A stretch of 64,000 bases of DNA from Deinococcus ficus (GTDB lineage Bacteria; Deinococcota; Deinococci; Deinococcales; Deinococcaceae): positions 1,662,001 to 1,726,000 of the forward strand of contig NZ_CP021081.1 of the NCBI RefSeq assembly GCF_003444775.1. The letters are read 5' to 3'. Made by a program: the position numbers and the translations under genes. How positions within the stretch are numbered: the stretch's first letter is position 1; every line of letters starts with the position of its first letter. The notes under the pieces were generated by a model. The model saw nothing but the letters and a program-made list of their open reading frames with translations, ran no database searches and was not told where the DNA came from. Of this stretch, positions 36,056 through 44,617 are shown one piece after another.

Positions 36056-37102
36056 TTACACGCTGAGGGTCTTGGCGCAGCGGTACAGGTCGCGGTTCAC
36101 GTCCTTGCTCCGCTCCCAGGTCACGTGCAGGGGCGTGTGCGTGATCTGGCCGCAGGTGGTGCCCACCATCTCGCCGCGCCGGCCTTCCATCAGCGCGAAC
36201 ACGGCCGCCTCGCCCAGGCGGCTGGCGAGGATGCGGTCGCTGGCGACCGGCGTGCCGCCCCGCTGGATGTGGCCCAGGATGGTCACGCGGGTTTCCAGGC
36301 CGGTGCCGGCGGTGATGGCGTCCCCGACCGCCTGCGCGCCCCCGGCGTACCCCTCGGCGACGATGATGATGCTGCCGCGCTTGCCCTTGGCGACGCTCTC
36401 CTGGACGGTCTGCACCACGTCCGAGACGGGCTTGCCGTCCTCGGGAATGAAGACCTCCTCGGCGCCGCCGGCCACCGCGACGTCCACCGCGATGTGCCCG
36501 GCGTGGCGGCCCATCACCTCGATCACGAAGATCCGCTCGTGGCTGGCGCCGGTGTCGCGCAGCTTGTCCACCGCGTCCAGAGCCGTCTCCACCGCCGTGA
36601 AGTACCCGATGGTGTAGTCCGTGCCGTACAGGTCGTTGTCGATGGTGCCGGGAATGCCGATCACGGGAATGCCGTGCTCTTCCTGCAGGAAGTGCGCGCC
36701 GTGGAAACTGCCGTCCCCGCCGATCACGACAAGGCCGTCCACGTCCCACTCCCGCAGGTACTTCGCGCCCAGCGCACGGCCTTCCGGGGTGCGCCAGGTG
36801 CGGCTGCGGGCGGTGAGCAGGGTGGTGCCGCCGCGCTGGATGATGTTCGCCACGTCGCGCGGGCCGAGCAGGCCCAGTTCGCCCCGGTGCAGGCCGGCGA
36901 AGCCCCGCCGGACGCCGACCACCTCGATGCCCTGGTGGGACGCGGTGCGGACGACGGCGCGGATGGCGGCGTTCATGCCGGGGGCGTCGCCGCCGCTGGT
37001 GAGCACGGCGATGCGCCGCACCCCGGCCGGGTTCGGCGAGGCGCAGGCGCCCGGGTCGAGGAGGGGGTGGGGGGCCGTCTGGGGGGGGGTCGCGTCAGTC
37101 AT
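36056..37102 (-). CDS. pfkA: ATP-dependent 6-phosphofructokinase
   Basis: 348 aa cytosolic enzyme phosphorylating fructose 6-phosphate, the committed step of glycolysis. [23 protein letters not shown] (ATP site), [18 protein letters not shown] (catalytic Asp), MGRHAGHIA and GHIQRGGTP are all present. About 28 Pro/Ala-rich residues extend the usual N-terminus. ATG 37102 has AAGGGA seven bases upstream; an in-frame ATG at 37192 lies before the promoter box TACACT (37159 down to 37154) and is rejected. The short 45-base leader has no start codon near its 5' end, so this is a normal leadered mRNA. Confidence 0.95.
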   Translation of the reverse strand: MTDATPPQTAPHPLLDPGACASPNPAGVRRIAVLTSGGDAPGMNAAIRAVVRTASHQGIEVVGVRRGFAGLHRGELGLLGPRDVANIIQRGGTTLLTARSRTWRTPEGRALGAKYLREWDVDGLVVIGGDGSFHGAHFLQEEHGIPVIGIPGTIDNDLYGTDYTIGYFTAVETALDAVDKLRDTGASHERIFVIEVMGRHAGHIAVDVAVAGGAEEVFIPEDGKPVSDVVQTVQESVAKGKRGSIIIVAEGYAGGAQAVGDAITAGTGLETRVTILGHIQRGGTPVASDRILASRLGEAAVFALMEGRRGEMVGTTCGQITHTPLHVTWERSKDVNRDLYRCAKTLSV

Positions 37103-37175
37103 GGCAGGTTCCCTTTCTTGCGTGCTCGGAGCGGGCAATTCCGCGCCGCGTTCAGTGTAGCGGCCCGGGCGCGCT

Positions 37176-37194
37176 AAGTGTCCCCCTGACACTT
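37176..37194. promoter_or_regulatory. Inverted repeat overlapping the pfkA -35 region
   Basis: AAGTGTC (37176-37182) and GACACTT (37188-37194), five-base spacer. It covers the position 17 bases upstream of the pfkA -10 box and begins two bases past the rsmI stop. It may be an operator or the rsmI 3' hairpin; no T-run follows. Confidence 0.45.
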
Positions 37195-37195
37195 T

Positions 37196-38161
37196 CTAGA
37201 CAGGCGACCTGGGCGCCTCGCCGCCATCATCTGCTTCCTGTTCCTCGGCAGCCGCCAGCGCCAGCGCGTACGCTTCTTTCTTGCGCAGGCCCAGCCCGGT
37301 CAGCCGGTCCCGCACCTCGCGCACGCTCAGGCCTCCGGCCAGCCAGGCCCGCGCCTGCGCCGCGTGATCCGTGGGTTCCTCTGCCCCCGGTAGCGCGTGG
37401 TCACCGGCCGGCCGCCCGGCCACGACCACCACGAGCTCGCCCCGCACCCCGGCCGCGAAGTGGGCGGCCAGTTCCGCCAGCGCGCCGCGCCGGGTCTCCT
37501 CGAAGCGCTTGCTGAGTTCCCGCGTCACGCTTGCCGGGCGCCCCTTCCCGCACGCCGAGGCGAGGTCCAGCAACGTGGCGTGCAGGCGGTGGGGGCTTTC
37601 GTACAGCACGCTCGTCTCCTCCCGCGCCGCCAGGGCCTGCAGCCGCTCCCGGCGGTCCCGGCCGCCGCGCGGCAGGAAGCCCTCGAAGGTGAAGCGCGCG
37701 TTCGGCAGGCCGGAGAGCACCAGGGCCGGCACGAAGGCCGTGGCGCCGGGCAGCACCTCGACGGGAATGTCCGCCGCGACGGCCGCCTGCACCAGTTCCG
37801 CGCCCGGGTCGCTGATGCCGGGCGTGCCCGCGTCGGACACATACGCCAGCCGCGCGTGGCGTTCCAGTACGTTGCCGGCGCGGTGCATGGTGTGGGCGTC
37901 CAGCCGCACCAGCGGCTTGCTGAGGCCCAGGTGCCGCAGGAGCAGCCCGGTGCGGCGGGTGTCCTCGCACGCCACCGCGTCCGCGGCCTTCAGGACCTCC
38001 AGGGCCCGCAGGGTGATGTCGCCCAGGTTCCCCACGGGGGTGGGCACCAGCCACACCCGCGCGCCCTCCGGCACGCGGACGGGCTCCAGGTCCAGAGGGG
38101 CAGCGTCCAGCGGGTCAGGGGAAGCGTCGGGGACCGATGTCAGTTCGTCCGGCACGCTCAC
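37196..38161 (-). CDS. rsmI: 16S rRNA 2'-O-ribose methyltransferase RsmI
   Basis: 321 aa SAM-dependent enzyme of the tetrapyrrole-methylase fold that methylates the ribose of C1402 in 16S rRNA. TPVGNLGDITLRALEVL, CEDTRRTGLLLRHL, YVSDAGTPGISDPG and the VLYESPHRLHATL segment identify it. The C-terminal tail adds an Ala/Glu-rich helix (KKEAYALALAAAEEQE). The start is GTG 38161, four bases overlapping the upstream stop (GTGA); the long in-frame open stretch before it is a shadow of the two upstream genes. Confidence 0.93.
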   Translation of the reverse strand: MSVPDELTSVPDASPDPLDAAPLDLEPVRVPEGARVWLVPTPVGNLGDITLRALEVLKAADAVACEDTRRTGLLLRHLGLSKPLVRLDAHTMHRAGNVLERHARLAYVSDAGTPGISDPGAELVQAAVAADIPVEVLPGATAFVPALVLSGLPNARFTFEGFLPRGGRDRRERLQALAAREETSVLYESPHRLHATLLDLASACGKGRPASVTRELSKRFEETRRGALAELAAHFAAGVRGELVVVVAGRPAGDHALPGAEEPTDHAAQARAWLAGGLSVREVRDRLTGLGLRKKEAYALALAAAEEQEADDGGEAPRSPV

Positions 38162-38388
38162 TCGGTCTCGGGGCCGCCGGCCGGGTCCAGGGGCGCGCCC
38201 TGCATTGCCAGGCCGGGGTCGGGTTTCAGGCGGATGCGGATCTTGGGGGACCGGCGCAGCACGTCCGTGATCTTCGCGCGCAGCAGTTCCCCCTCGCCGA
38301 CCGTGACGGTCACGACCGTGCCCTCCGGCAGGCGGGCGCCGACCAGCACCACCACGCCGTTTTCCACCACGCCGCGGTAGGCCCTCAC
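38158..38388 (-). CDS. Small protein with antitoxin-like (AF2212/DUF104-like) opening
   Basis: 76 aa. The N-terminal half, MRAYRGVVENGVVVLVGARLPEGTVVTVTV, matches the pattern of AF2212-type antitoxins (x-A-x-y-E-N-G-x-x-x-P-E-G-x-x-V-x-V); the rest is basic then Pro/Gly-rich. No toxin gene is adjacent, so a toxin-antitoxin role is not supported. It is sandwiched by ATGA and GTGA overlaps between the membrane-helix gene and rsmI and so is co-translated with them. Confidence 0.6.
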   Translation of the reverse strand: MRAYRGVVENGVVVLVGARLPEGTVVTVTVGEGELLRAKITDVLRRSPKIRIRLKPDPGLAMQGAPLDPAGGPETE

Positions 38389-38813
38389 GCGTGGCCTCCC
38401 CGGGCACGGCGCTGCCGGCGTTCGGCGCTGGACAGCGCCTCCTGCAGGCGGATGATCTCGGATTCGCGCGCGCCGCCCAGGCGGGCGTAGCGGTCGATCA
38501 CCTCGGCCGCCTCGCGGCGCCGGCCGACGCGCAGCAGCATGGCCGCGAGGTGCTCGCCGTTCAGGAAGTACGAGCGGGGGTCCTCGGGTTCGGCCATCAC
38601 CTGCGCGCGGGCGGCCGTGAGGTTCGCCATGTGGGCACGGTGGCGGTTGACCTGCTCGCGCACGATCAGGGCCGCCAGGCCGAAGGTCATCAGGGCGCCC
38701 AGGGTGGACGCCACGACCGCTTCCGGGATGCCGAGCTGCGCGCCCAGGCGTTCGGACAGCGGGAACCAGAAGGCCAGGACGACGAGGACGGCCAGCGTCG
38801 CCGCGTAGTTCAA
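38385..38813 (-). CDS. Membrane-anchored protein of unknown function
   Basis: 142 aa. Two hydrophobic helices (LAVLVVLAFWFPL, about 7-20, and VVASTLGALMTFGLAALIV, about 33-52) precede a charged helical region (EDPRSYFLNGEHLAAMLLRV, GRRREAAEVIDRYARL) resembling a single TPR hairpin. No named family. Start TTG at 38813 (MNYAATLAV) has GGAGG five bases upstream. That TTG overlaps the stop of a 16-codon ORF that begins seven bases after a TACACT box, so translation is probably coupled to it. Confidence 0.6.
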   Translation of the reverse strand: MNYAATLAVLVVLAFWFPLSERLGAQLGIPEAVVASTLGALMTFGLAALIVREQVNRHRAHMANLTAARAQVMAEPEDPRSYFLNGEHLAAMLLRVGRRREAAEVIDRYARLGGARESEIIRLQEALSSAERRQRRARGGHA

Positions 38814-38860
38814 GACGTCCTCCCGAGGGTCGCCCGGGGGGGCAGTGGGGCGCCGATCAT
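38810..38860 (-). CDS. Leaderless leader peptide (16 aa) coupled to the gene at 38813
   Basis: ATG 38860 lies seven bases after TACACT (minus strand, 38873 down to 38868). It reads MIGAPLPPRATLGRTS and its TGA overlaps the TTG start of the next gene (TTGA). The SD of that gene, GGAGG, lies inside this ORF. Confidence 0.5.
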   Translation of the reverse strand: MIGAPLPPRATLGRTS

Positions 38861-38972
38861 GCCGCCCAGTGTACCCGCCATGGTGCGCCGCTGCGTGCGA
38901 GGCGCGCTGGGCTGGCATTGAGGATTTCTATGGGCCGGCTGTCCGGGCGGGCGGCGGTGTAGGATCCAGGCC

Positions 38973-39413
38973 ATGCGTCTGCACCTGATCACCGTGGGCG
39001 AGCCGAAACTGGCGTACGCCCGCGCCGGGTGGGACGAGTACGAGAAACGGCTGCGCCGCTACCACAAACTGCAGGTCACGCGCGTGGCCGGCCGCACGCC
39101 GGAGGCCGAGAGCGACGCGGTGCGCCGCGCCGCCGGCCGCGCCCCGCTGATCCTGCTGGACCCGCGCGGGCGGCAGTTCACGTCCGAGGGCCTGAGCGCC
39201 TACCTGGACGCCCAAGCGCTGGGCGGCACGGGCGAACTGGCCCTGGCGATCGGCGGGCCGGAAGGCCACACCGACGCGCTGCGGGCGGACGCGCGGCTGC
39301 TGTGGAGCCTGGGAGAACTGACACTCCCGCACGACCTGGCGATGGTGGTGCTGCTTGAGGCGCTGTACCGGGCGGCCACCATCAGTGCGGGTGAGCCGTA
39401 CCACCGCGGCTAG
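38973..39413 (+). CDS. rlmH: 23S rRNA pseudouridine1915 N3-methyltransferase RlmH
   Basis: 146 aa SPOUT-class enzyme that methylates pseudouridine 1915 of 23S rRNA in assembled ribosomes. The trefoil-knot motifs LAIGGPEGH and LTLPHDLAMVVLLEALYRA and the C-terminal EPYHRG are diagnostic. ATG 38973 is seven bases after TAGGAT (38960-38965), so it is probably leaderless, divergent from the gene pair on its left. Confidence 0.95.
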   Translation: MRLHLITVGEPKLAYARAGWDEYEKRLRRYHKLQVTRVAGRTPEAESDAVRRAAGRAPLILLDPRGRQFTSEGLSAYLDAQALGGTGELALAIGGPEGHTDALRADARLLWSLGELTLPHDLAMVVLLEALYRAATISAGEPYHRG

Positions 39414-39470
39414 GGCCGGTTGCCTGACACGGCCGGCCCGCCCGGGAGAGCGGGAGGGTACGCTCGGGGC

Positions 39471-40127
39471 ATGACCGACCTGCCTCCCGCCGACCCTGCC
39501 GCCCGCCCCTCTCCCGCGCCGGCCGCCGAGTGGCTCGCGGCGCCGGTGCTGCGCGGCTGGGGCCTGACGCTGGAACCCATGGGGACCCGGCACGCGGAGG
39601 ACATGAGCATCGGCGCGGACGAGCAGACGCTGCAGTTCCTGTCGCGGGGCGGGCCGGCCACCCACACGCTGGAGGACTGGGCCACGTACCTGGAGGGCCT
39701 GAACGCCCTGCCGCACCGGGTGAACTGGGCGGTGCGGCCGGACGGGGAGGCGCGGGTGGTGGGGCGCATCAGTTTCAGCGAGGTGAACGTCGCGGACCGC
39801 TGGGTGGAGATCGGCACGATGCTGCTGCCGGCCGCGCAGGGCACGGGCGTGAACCCGCGCGCGAAACTGCTGCTGCTGGCCCGGGCGTTCGAGGTGCTGG
39901 GGGCCGGGCGGGTGCATTTCAAGGTGGACGCCCGCAACGAGCGCAGCCTGCGGGCCATGACGAAGCTGGGCGCGGTGCGTGAGGGCACCCTGCGGCGGTA
40001 TCAGGTACGCCCGGACGGGTATGCGCGCGACAGCGTGATCTTCAGCGTGCTGCCGGAGGAATGGCCGGAGGTGCGCGCCCGGCTGGAGGCGCGCGTGCAG
40101 GCCGACGCGAACATGAAGAACGGCTGA
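39471..40127 (+). CDS. GNAT N-acetyltransferase of the RimJ/RimL type
   Basis: 218 aa. RimJ/RimL-like layout: an N-terminal segment LTLEPMGTRHAEDM, the strand MLLPAAQGTGVNPRAKLLLL in place of the classic RxxGxG loop, and VHFKVDARNERSLRAMTKLGAVREGTLRRY, the conserved asparagine/alpha-4 region. It probably acetylates an amine or a protein N-terminus. Start ATG 39471 (MTDLPPADPA) is set by TACGCT (39459-39464) six bases upstream; in-frame codons before the box are not coding. Confidence 0.85.
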   Translation: MTDLPPADPAARPSPAPAAEWLAAPVLRGWGLTLEPMGTRHAEDMSIGADEQTLQFLSRGGPATHTLEDWATYLEGLNALPHRVNWAVRPDGEARVVGRISFSEVNVADRWVEIGTMLLPAAQGTGVNPRAKLLLLARAFEVLGAGRVHFKVDARNERSLRAMTKLGAVREGTLRRYQVRPDGYARDSVIFSVLPEEWPEVRARLEARVQADANMKNG

Positions 40128-40161
40128 AGAACTTCATGAGCCGGGTGGTAGGCTGGTGCGG

Positions 40162-40680
40162 ATGCCCACGCGCCGTCTGTCCCTTCCCCGTCAGAACGTG
40201 CCCTCCCCCGCCCGGGGGCTGCTGAAGTCCGTGGCCCTGGCCTCACTGCTCACCGCGGGGCAGGCGGCGGCATTGATCGTGCCGATGGAAGGCTGGGCGC
40301 CCCTGAACGGCGACGCGAACCGCTGGACGGACGCCGGGGGGGCGTGCCTGCTGCAGGAGGAACGCCACACGCAGACCTTCCCGGCCTTCGACACCTTCGA
40401 GAAGGCCAGCAGTTTCGCCGCGCAGATGCAGAAGACCCTGGCGGCCCGCGGGAAGACGCAGTCGGTGAAGAACGTGGCGGTACAGGCCGTGGACCGGGAA
40501 GGGGCGTGGGGCGTGCTCGCCTCGTACACCTTCGTGAAGGCGGGCGTGACCTACCGCGTGTCGCAGCTGTATCTGAGTGACAGCGGCAAGCTCCGCACCG
40601 TGACCGGCAGCGCCGAGGCGGCCAAGGCCAGCCCCTGCGTGAGCGGCATGCTGGAGTTCGTGCGCTACATGGCCGACTGA
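40162..40680 (+). CDS. Exported protein of unknown function
   Basis: 172 aa. A basic start (MPTRRLSLPRQN) is followed by a signal-type helix LLKSVALASLLTAGQAAA. The mature region, about 135 aa, has two cysteines (GACLLQEE and ASPCVSG) that could form a disulfide outside the membrane. No family recognised. ATG 40162 is preferred to GTG 40156 because TAGGCT (40149-40154) is seven bases before it. Confidence 0.65.
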   Translation: MPTRRLSLPRQNVPSPARGLLKSVALASLLTAGQAAALIVPMEGWAPLNGDANRWTDAGGACLLQEERHTQTFPAFDTFEKASSFAAQMQKTLAARGKTQSVKNVAVQAVDREGAWGVLASYTFVKAGVTYRVSQLYLSDSGKLRTVTGSAEAAKASPCVSGMLEFVRYMAD

Positions 40681-40748
40681 CACCCGGCTGACCGGGCCTG
40701 GCGCTCCGGGGGCCGGGCGGGGGCTGCGTGGTACCCTCACCGCTTGAG

Positions 40749-40808
40749 ATGACGTTTCCTACGCTGAAGTTCGTGCGCGCCGCGGCGCCCGCCGGGGGCC
40801 GCGCATGA
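40749..40808 (+). CDS. Short upstream ORF (19 aa) coupled to mraY
   Basis: ATG 40749 lies 11 bases after TACCCT (40732-40737), so at most a few bases from the RNA 5' end. It reads [19 protein letters not shown] and its TGA overlaps the mraY ATG (ATGA). There is no Shine-Dalgarno before mraY, so mraY translation may depend on it. Confidence 0.5.
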   Translation: MTFPTLKFVRAAAPAGGRA

Positions 40809-41734
40809 TGGTCGTCGCGGCCCTGCTCTCCTGGTTCCTGGTGGGCCTGTTCATCCGCATGAGCAAGGCGCGCGGCTGGGGGCAGCCGGTGCGGCAGGAC
40901 GGCCCGCAGACCCACCTGGTCAAGGAGGGCACGCCCACCGCGGGCGGCGTGCCGTTCGTGCTGGCGCTGGCCGTGGTGTTCTTCGGCCTGTACGCGGCCG
41001 GGCGGGCCGGCGCGGGCCTGAACGCGCAGCGGGAGCTGCTGATCATGCTCACGGCCCTCGCCATGGGCGTGATCGGCGGGATCGACGACTGGCTGAAGGT
41101 TCAGTCCCGGATGCGGGGCGGCGGCAAGAAGGAACTGCTGGCGCGCGAGAAGTTCCCGGCGCAGCTCCTGGTGGGGCTGGCGTTCGCGTTTTTTGCCGCG
41201 CCGCTCGCCGCGCATGAACTGGTGCCCAGCCTGGGCCGGGTGCCCGACATCCTGCTGCTCACGCTGGTGATGGTGGGCAGCGTGAACGCCTTCAACTTCA
41301 CGGACGGGCTGGACGGCCTGCTGGGCGGCGTGGCGGTCATCGTGCTGCTGCCGCTGCTGGCCGTCTCGCCCGTGTCGGCGCTGATGGTGGCGGTGCTGCT
41401 GGGCTTCCTGTGGTTCAACGCGCACCCGGCGCGGGTGTTCATGGGTGACATGGGCAGCCACGCGATCGGGGCGGTGGCGGCCGGGGCGTATGTGCTGTAC
41501 AGCGACGTGTGGCTGCTGCCGCTGGCGGCGATCATCCCGGTTGTGGCGGTCCTGAGCGTGGTGATTCAGGTGGTGTCGTTCAGGACGCGCGGCAAGCGGG
41601 TGTTCCGCATGAGCCCCATCCAGCATCACTTCGAGCTGAGCGGCTGGCCGGAAACGCACGTCACCATGCGCTTCTGGGTGGTCACGGCCCTGGCGACTGC
41701 GCTGGTGTGGTACCTGATGGGCGGCCGGCCCTAA
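40805..41734 (+). CDS. mraY: Phospho-N-acetylmuramoyl-pentapeptide transferase MraY
   Basis: 309 aa integral membrane enzyme that makes lipid I from UDP-MurNAc-pentapeptide and undecaprenyl phosphate. Conserved: [17 protein letters not shown] (Asp pair), [15 protein letters not shown] (Mg-binding), [16 protein letters not shown], and the C-terminal [13 protein letters not shown]. The N-terminus is a few residues shorter than in Bacillus but holds the first helix. It lies about 9 kb from murC/murB rather than in that cluster. ATG 40805 overlaps the upstream 19-codon ORF. Confidence 0.95.
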   Translation: MMVVAALLSWFLVGLFIRMSKARGWGQPVRQDGPQTHLVKEGTPTAGGVPFVLALAVVFFGLYAAGRAGAGLNAQRELLIMLTALAMGVIGGIDDWLKVQSRMRGGGKKELLAREKFPAQLLVGLAFAFFAAPLAAHELVPSLGRVPDILLLTLVMVGSVNAFNFTDGLDGLLGGVAVIVLLPLLAVSPVSALMVAVLLGFLWFNAHPARVFMGDMGSHAIGAVAAGAYVLYSDVWLLPLAAIIPVVAVLSVVIQVVSFRTRGKRVFRMSPIQHHFELSGWPETHVTMRFWVVTALATALVWYLMGGRP

Positions 41735-41818
41735 CCGGTCAGGGCGGAAAGCGGGCGTGGGCGGCGGCTCACGCCCGCTTCCGTGTTCCGGCCGGGTGGG
41801 GCGCGTACACTCGGCAGC

Positions 41819-42781
41819 GTGTCCGCCCTGCCGCCCGACCTGACCGCCCTGCTGGCCCGCTGCGTGGCCGGCCGCGCCCACCTGCCGGCCGAGGGCACGA
41901 CCGTGTACCGCGCCGCGCACCTCACAGAGACCGGGGGGCTGTTCACGCTGGACGTGGCTGGAGACGCCGGGATGCTCAGCCTGTACGCCGAACTGGACCC
42001 GGCGGCGGAACAGGCACTCGCCCAGGCGGGCGCGCAGGCGGCGGGGCTCGCGGGCGTGTACCTCAAGCGCCGGCCGGTGGAGGCGCGGCACGAGGCGAAC
42101 GTGAACCGCGAGTACCTCTCTCCGCCCGACCCGGTGTGGGGCGAGGCGCGGCCGGAGGTGGTGGGGCTGGAGGCGGGCGTGCCGTTCCTGATCCGGCCGG
42201 GCGCGGACCTGAGCACGGGCCTGTTCACGGACGCGCGCCCGGCCCGGGCGTTCGTGCGCTCGGCGGGGGCGGTGCGGGTGCTGAACACCTTCGCGTACAC
42301 CTGCGGGTTCGGGCTGAGCGCCGCGCTGGGCGGGGCGGAGGTGGTGAAGAACGTGGACCTGTCCCGCAAGGTGCTGGCCTGGGGGCAGGCGAACTACGCC
42401 CTGAGCGGCCTGCCGGCGCCGGACACGGATTTCCTGTACGGGGACGTCTTCGACTGGTTCGCGCGGCTGCGCAAGCGCGGGGACCTGTTCGATCTGGTGG
42501 TGCTGGACCCGCCCAGTTTCGCGCGCGGCAAGAGCGGGGTGTGGCGCTCCGAACGGGACTACGCGCGCCTGAGCGCCCTGGCCGCGGGCGTGACCGGGCC
42601 GGGCGGGCGGGTGCTGGCGCTGGTGAACCACGCGGGGGTGAGCGCGGCGGCCTTCGACCGGATGGCGCTGGCGGGGTTCACGCAGGCGGGGCGACGGGCG
42701 CGGCCTGAGGCGCGGCTGGGGGCGGGGGCGGACTACCCGGGGGCCGGGCACCTGAAGGTGGTGTGCTGGGCCCTGGACTGA
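41819..42781 (+). CDS. RlmI-like 23S rRNA cytosine-C5 methyltransferase, without PUA domain
   Basis: 320 aa class I methyltransferase of the RlmI/RlmK_C group. [35 protein letters not shown] (SAM loop with Cys), [14 protein letters not shown] and [14 protein letters not shown] (catalytic DPPSFA) are present; the PUA domain normally at the front is missing. Likely methylates rRNA, position unknown. GTG 41819 (MSALPPDL) is set by TACACT (41806-41811) seven bases upstream; an in-frame ATG at 41783 lies before the promoter. Confidence 0.85.
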   Translation: MSALPPDLTALLARCVAGRAHLPAEGTTVYRAAHLTETGGLFTLDVAGDAGMLSLYAELDPAAEQALAQAGAQAAGLAGVYLKRRPVEARHEANVNREYLSPPDPVWGEARPEVVGLEAGVPFLIRPGADLSTGLFTDARPARAFVRSAGAVRVLNTFAYTCGFGLSAALGGAEVVKNVDLSRKVLAWGQANYALSGLPAPDTDFLYGDVFDWFARLRKRGDLFDLVVLDPPSFARGKSGVWRSERDYARLSALAAGVTGPGGRVLALVNHAGVSAAAFDRMALAGFTQAGRRARPEARLGAGADYPGAGHLKVVCWALD

Positions 42782-42845
42782 GCGGGGCCGGTGCAACGGA
42801 AGCTCGCTCACTTGGTTTTCTAAAGTATCCGGGTATGCTGGGGGC

Positions 42846-43490
42846 ATGACGCAGACCGCACAGAACGAACAGCAGGTCCTGGTGCCCCTCACCACCCCCG
42901 AGGACGTCGACAGCTTCCTCAGGGAGTATCCGCTGGCCGCCGTCTTCAAGGCCGGCACCTGCCACAAGACCATGCAGGGCTTCGGCGTGGTGGAAACCTT
43001 CCTCCAGCGCCACGACCTGCCCGTGGGCTTCATCCGCGTGGTGGACTGGCGCCCCGCTAGCAACCACGTCGCGCAGCTGACCGGCATCACGCACCACAGC
43101 CCGCAGTTCATCCTGTTCCGCGACGGCCAGGCGCAGTTCGAGGTGAACAACTGGGACATCACCCCCGAGACGCTGGGGCCGGTGTTCTCCGCGCACGTGC
43201 CCGAACGCGCCGACAGCCAGGGCGAGGTGGCGGGCGGCGGCCTGGAACCGTACCGGCGCCTGATGACCGCCTATATCAACGGCGAGCTGAGCGACTGGGC
43301 CTTCCAGGACCAGTACGTGGCGATGTTCCGCAACGACGGCTCGCTGCGCAGCCAGCGGGAATTCGACCTGCTCTCCCGCCTGTTCGGGGACCCGGACGCC
43401 TACCACGGCGGCCTGCACCAGCTGGGCGCGCCGCAGGAACGCGGGGACCTGAAGGCCCGCGTGCAACAGCTCCTGACTGAACTCGGCTGA
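42846..43490 (+). CDS. Monothiol bacilliredoxin-like domain fused to a colicin-immunity-like domain
   Basis: 214 aa. Residues about 12-115 look like the YtxJ/BrxC thioredoxin fold with a single active cysteine in [12 protein letters not shown] and the cis-Pro segment [14 protein letters not shown]. About 130-190 ([36 protein letters not shown]) matches the pattern of colicin D immunity-like helical domains. Such a fusion could act in thiol repair of protein-bacillithiol mixed disulfides; the C-terminal role is unknown. ATG 42846 has TATGCT (42834-42839) six bases upstream and TTGGTT 16 bases before that. Confidence 0.7.
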   Translation: MTQTAQNEQQVLVPLTTPEDVDSFLREYPLAAVFKAGTCHKTMQGFGVVETFLQRHDLPVGFIRVVDWRPASNHVAQLTGITHHSPQFILFRDGQAQFEVNNWDITPETLGPVFSAHVPERADSQGEVAGGGLEPYRRLMTAYINGELSDWAFQDQYVAMFRNDGSLRSQREFDLLSRLFGDPDAYHGGLHQLGAPQERGDLKARVQQLLTELG

Positions 43491-43506
43491 TTCTTAGTCG
43501 TTCCCT

Positions 43507-43537
43507 GAACTCCGGCCCCCTAATGGGGCCGGAGTTC
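43507..43537 (+). terminator. Terminator after the bacilliredoxin-like gene
   Basis: GAACTCCGGCCCC (43507-43519), loop CTAAT, GGGGCCGGAGTTC (43525-43537), then TCATCT. Confidence 0.7.
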
Positions 43538-43756
43538 TCATCTGCCCTGTAAGGGCCCGAGCGTGCGGGAATGCTGGGCCGCGTGTGGCACGGCCGGAGC
43601 GCGCGGTAAGTGCGCAGTAAGACCTCAGAGCGTTTGATGAAGGTAAGCTGAGGGCAGGAAGGCGCCCGGCCTCCCATGGGGCGACGCGCCTGCCCGGCCA
43701 GCGCGACCCGCTCCGTTCCCGCCCCGCCCTGCCTCCCCCTTACTCTGAGAGCCTGC

Positions 43757-44617
43757 ATGACACAACTCCGCGTCAGTGATCCTCCCCTGTTCCCCAACCG
43801 CCCGCCGCTCCCGAGCGGCACCAGCGTGTACCAGAACCTCAGCACCGACCATTACCCGTGGACGGAAGTGAACAGTGACCTCCAGGCCCGTCAGGTCCAG
43901 GGGTTCAGCGGCGTCGTGGACCTGTGGCAGGGACCGCGCTGGGCCCGGTACGTGGCCCTGCCCGGCCAGCCGCTCGTCGGGTACACCACCGGCGGGCAGG
44001 AGGTCAGCTGGGACGCCGGGCTCCAGGCCATGCCGCGCGCCCAGGTCACGGTCGCGGCCCTGCCGGCCGAGCAGTGCCAGCTGCTGTGGAACCTGCGCGG
44101 CGTGGCCGACGCCCCGGGCCGCGTGCCCTGGCCGGCCGGCCGGGCGCAGTTGCAGGCCGCGCGTTTCACGGGCGTGCTCGCCGCCGGGCCGCGCGTGAGC
44201 CTGTGGCAGGCTGGCGCGCCCGTGGCCGGCGAGGCCCCAGCCGCTGGGGACGACCCGGTGGCGTTCATGGTGCCGGTCGTGGAGAACCGGGACGACATCC
44301 TGGCGTTCTGGCAGGAGGTGTACGGCCGGGCTGCGCAGCAGGTGCCCATGGCGGACCTGTGGCCGCTCGCCGCGAACACGCTGATGAACACCTTTCCGGC
44401 CCTGGACCCCTTCGGCATGGAGATCGTGTGGCAGGGCGGCGCGCTGAACGTGGACCCTGACGTGACCATCCCCGAACTGCGCGAGGCGCTGGCCGCCGCC
44501 CTGCAGTTCGTGCTCTCGCGCGGCGCCGTGCGGATCTCGGACCTGCCGATCGGGCACCTGCGGGACCGCGCGGAGTGGGCGCACCTTGAGCCGCAGCCGG
44601 CTGGGCGGGCCGAATGA
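43757..44617 (+). CDS. Unknown cytoplasmic protein, first of a three-gene operon
   Basis: 286 aa, no signal or membrane segment. The early region (VQGFSGVVDLWQGPRWARYVALPG, then QPLVGYTTGGQEV) resembles DUF4388-type modules, in which a short beta unit is followed by a glycine turn. The C-terminal third (LREALAAALQFVLSRGAVRIS) is helical. I do not recognise a family with confidence. ATG 43757 lies ten bases after TACTCT (43741-43746), so the 5' end is at most a few bases upstream. Overlaps the next gene by ATGA; the 266-base gap before it holds the terminator above. Confidence 0.65.
   Translation: MTQLRVSDPPLFPNRPPLPSGTSVYQNLSTDHYPWTEVNSDLQARQVQGFSGVVDLWQGPRWARYVALPGQPLVGYTTGGQEVSWDAGLQAMPRAQVTVAALPAEQCQLLWNLRGVADAPGRVPWPAGRAQLQAARFTGVLAAGPRVSLWQAGAPVAGEAPAAGDDPVAFMVPVVENRDDILAFWQEVYGRAAQQVPMADLWPLAANTLMNTFPALDPFGMEIVWQGGALNVDPDVTIPELREALAAALQFVLSRGAVRISDLPIGHLRDRAEWAHLEPQPAGRAE

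Noticed and set aside
38158..38388. Toxin-antitoxin locus
   Set aside because: Antitoxin-like opening only; no toxin gene adjacent and the gene is embedded in an rsmI operon.
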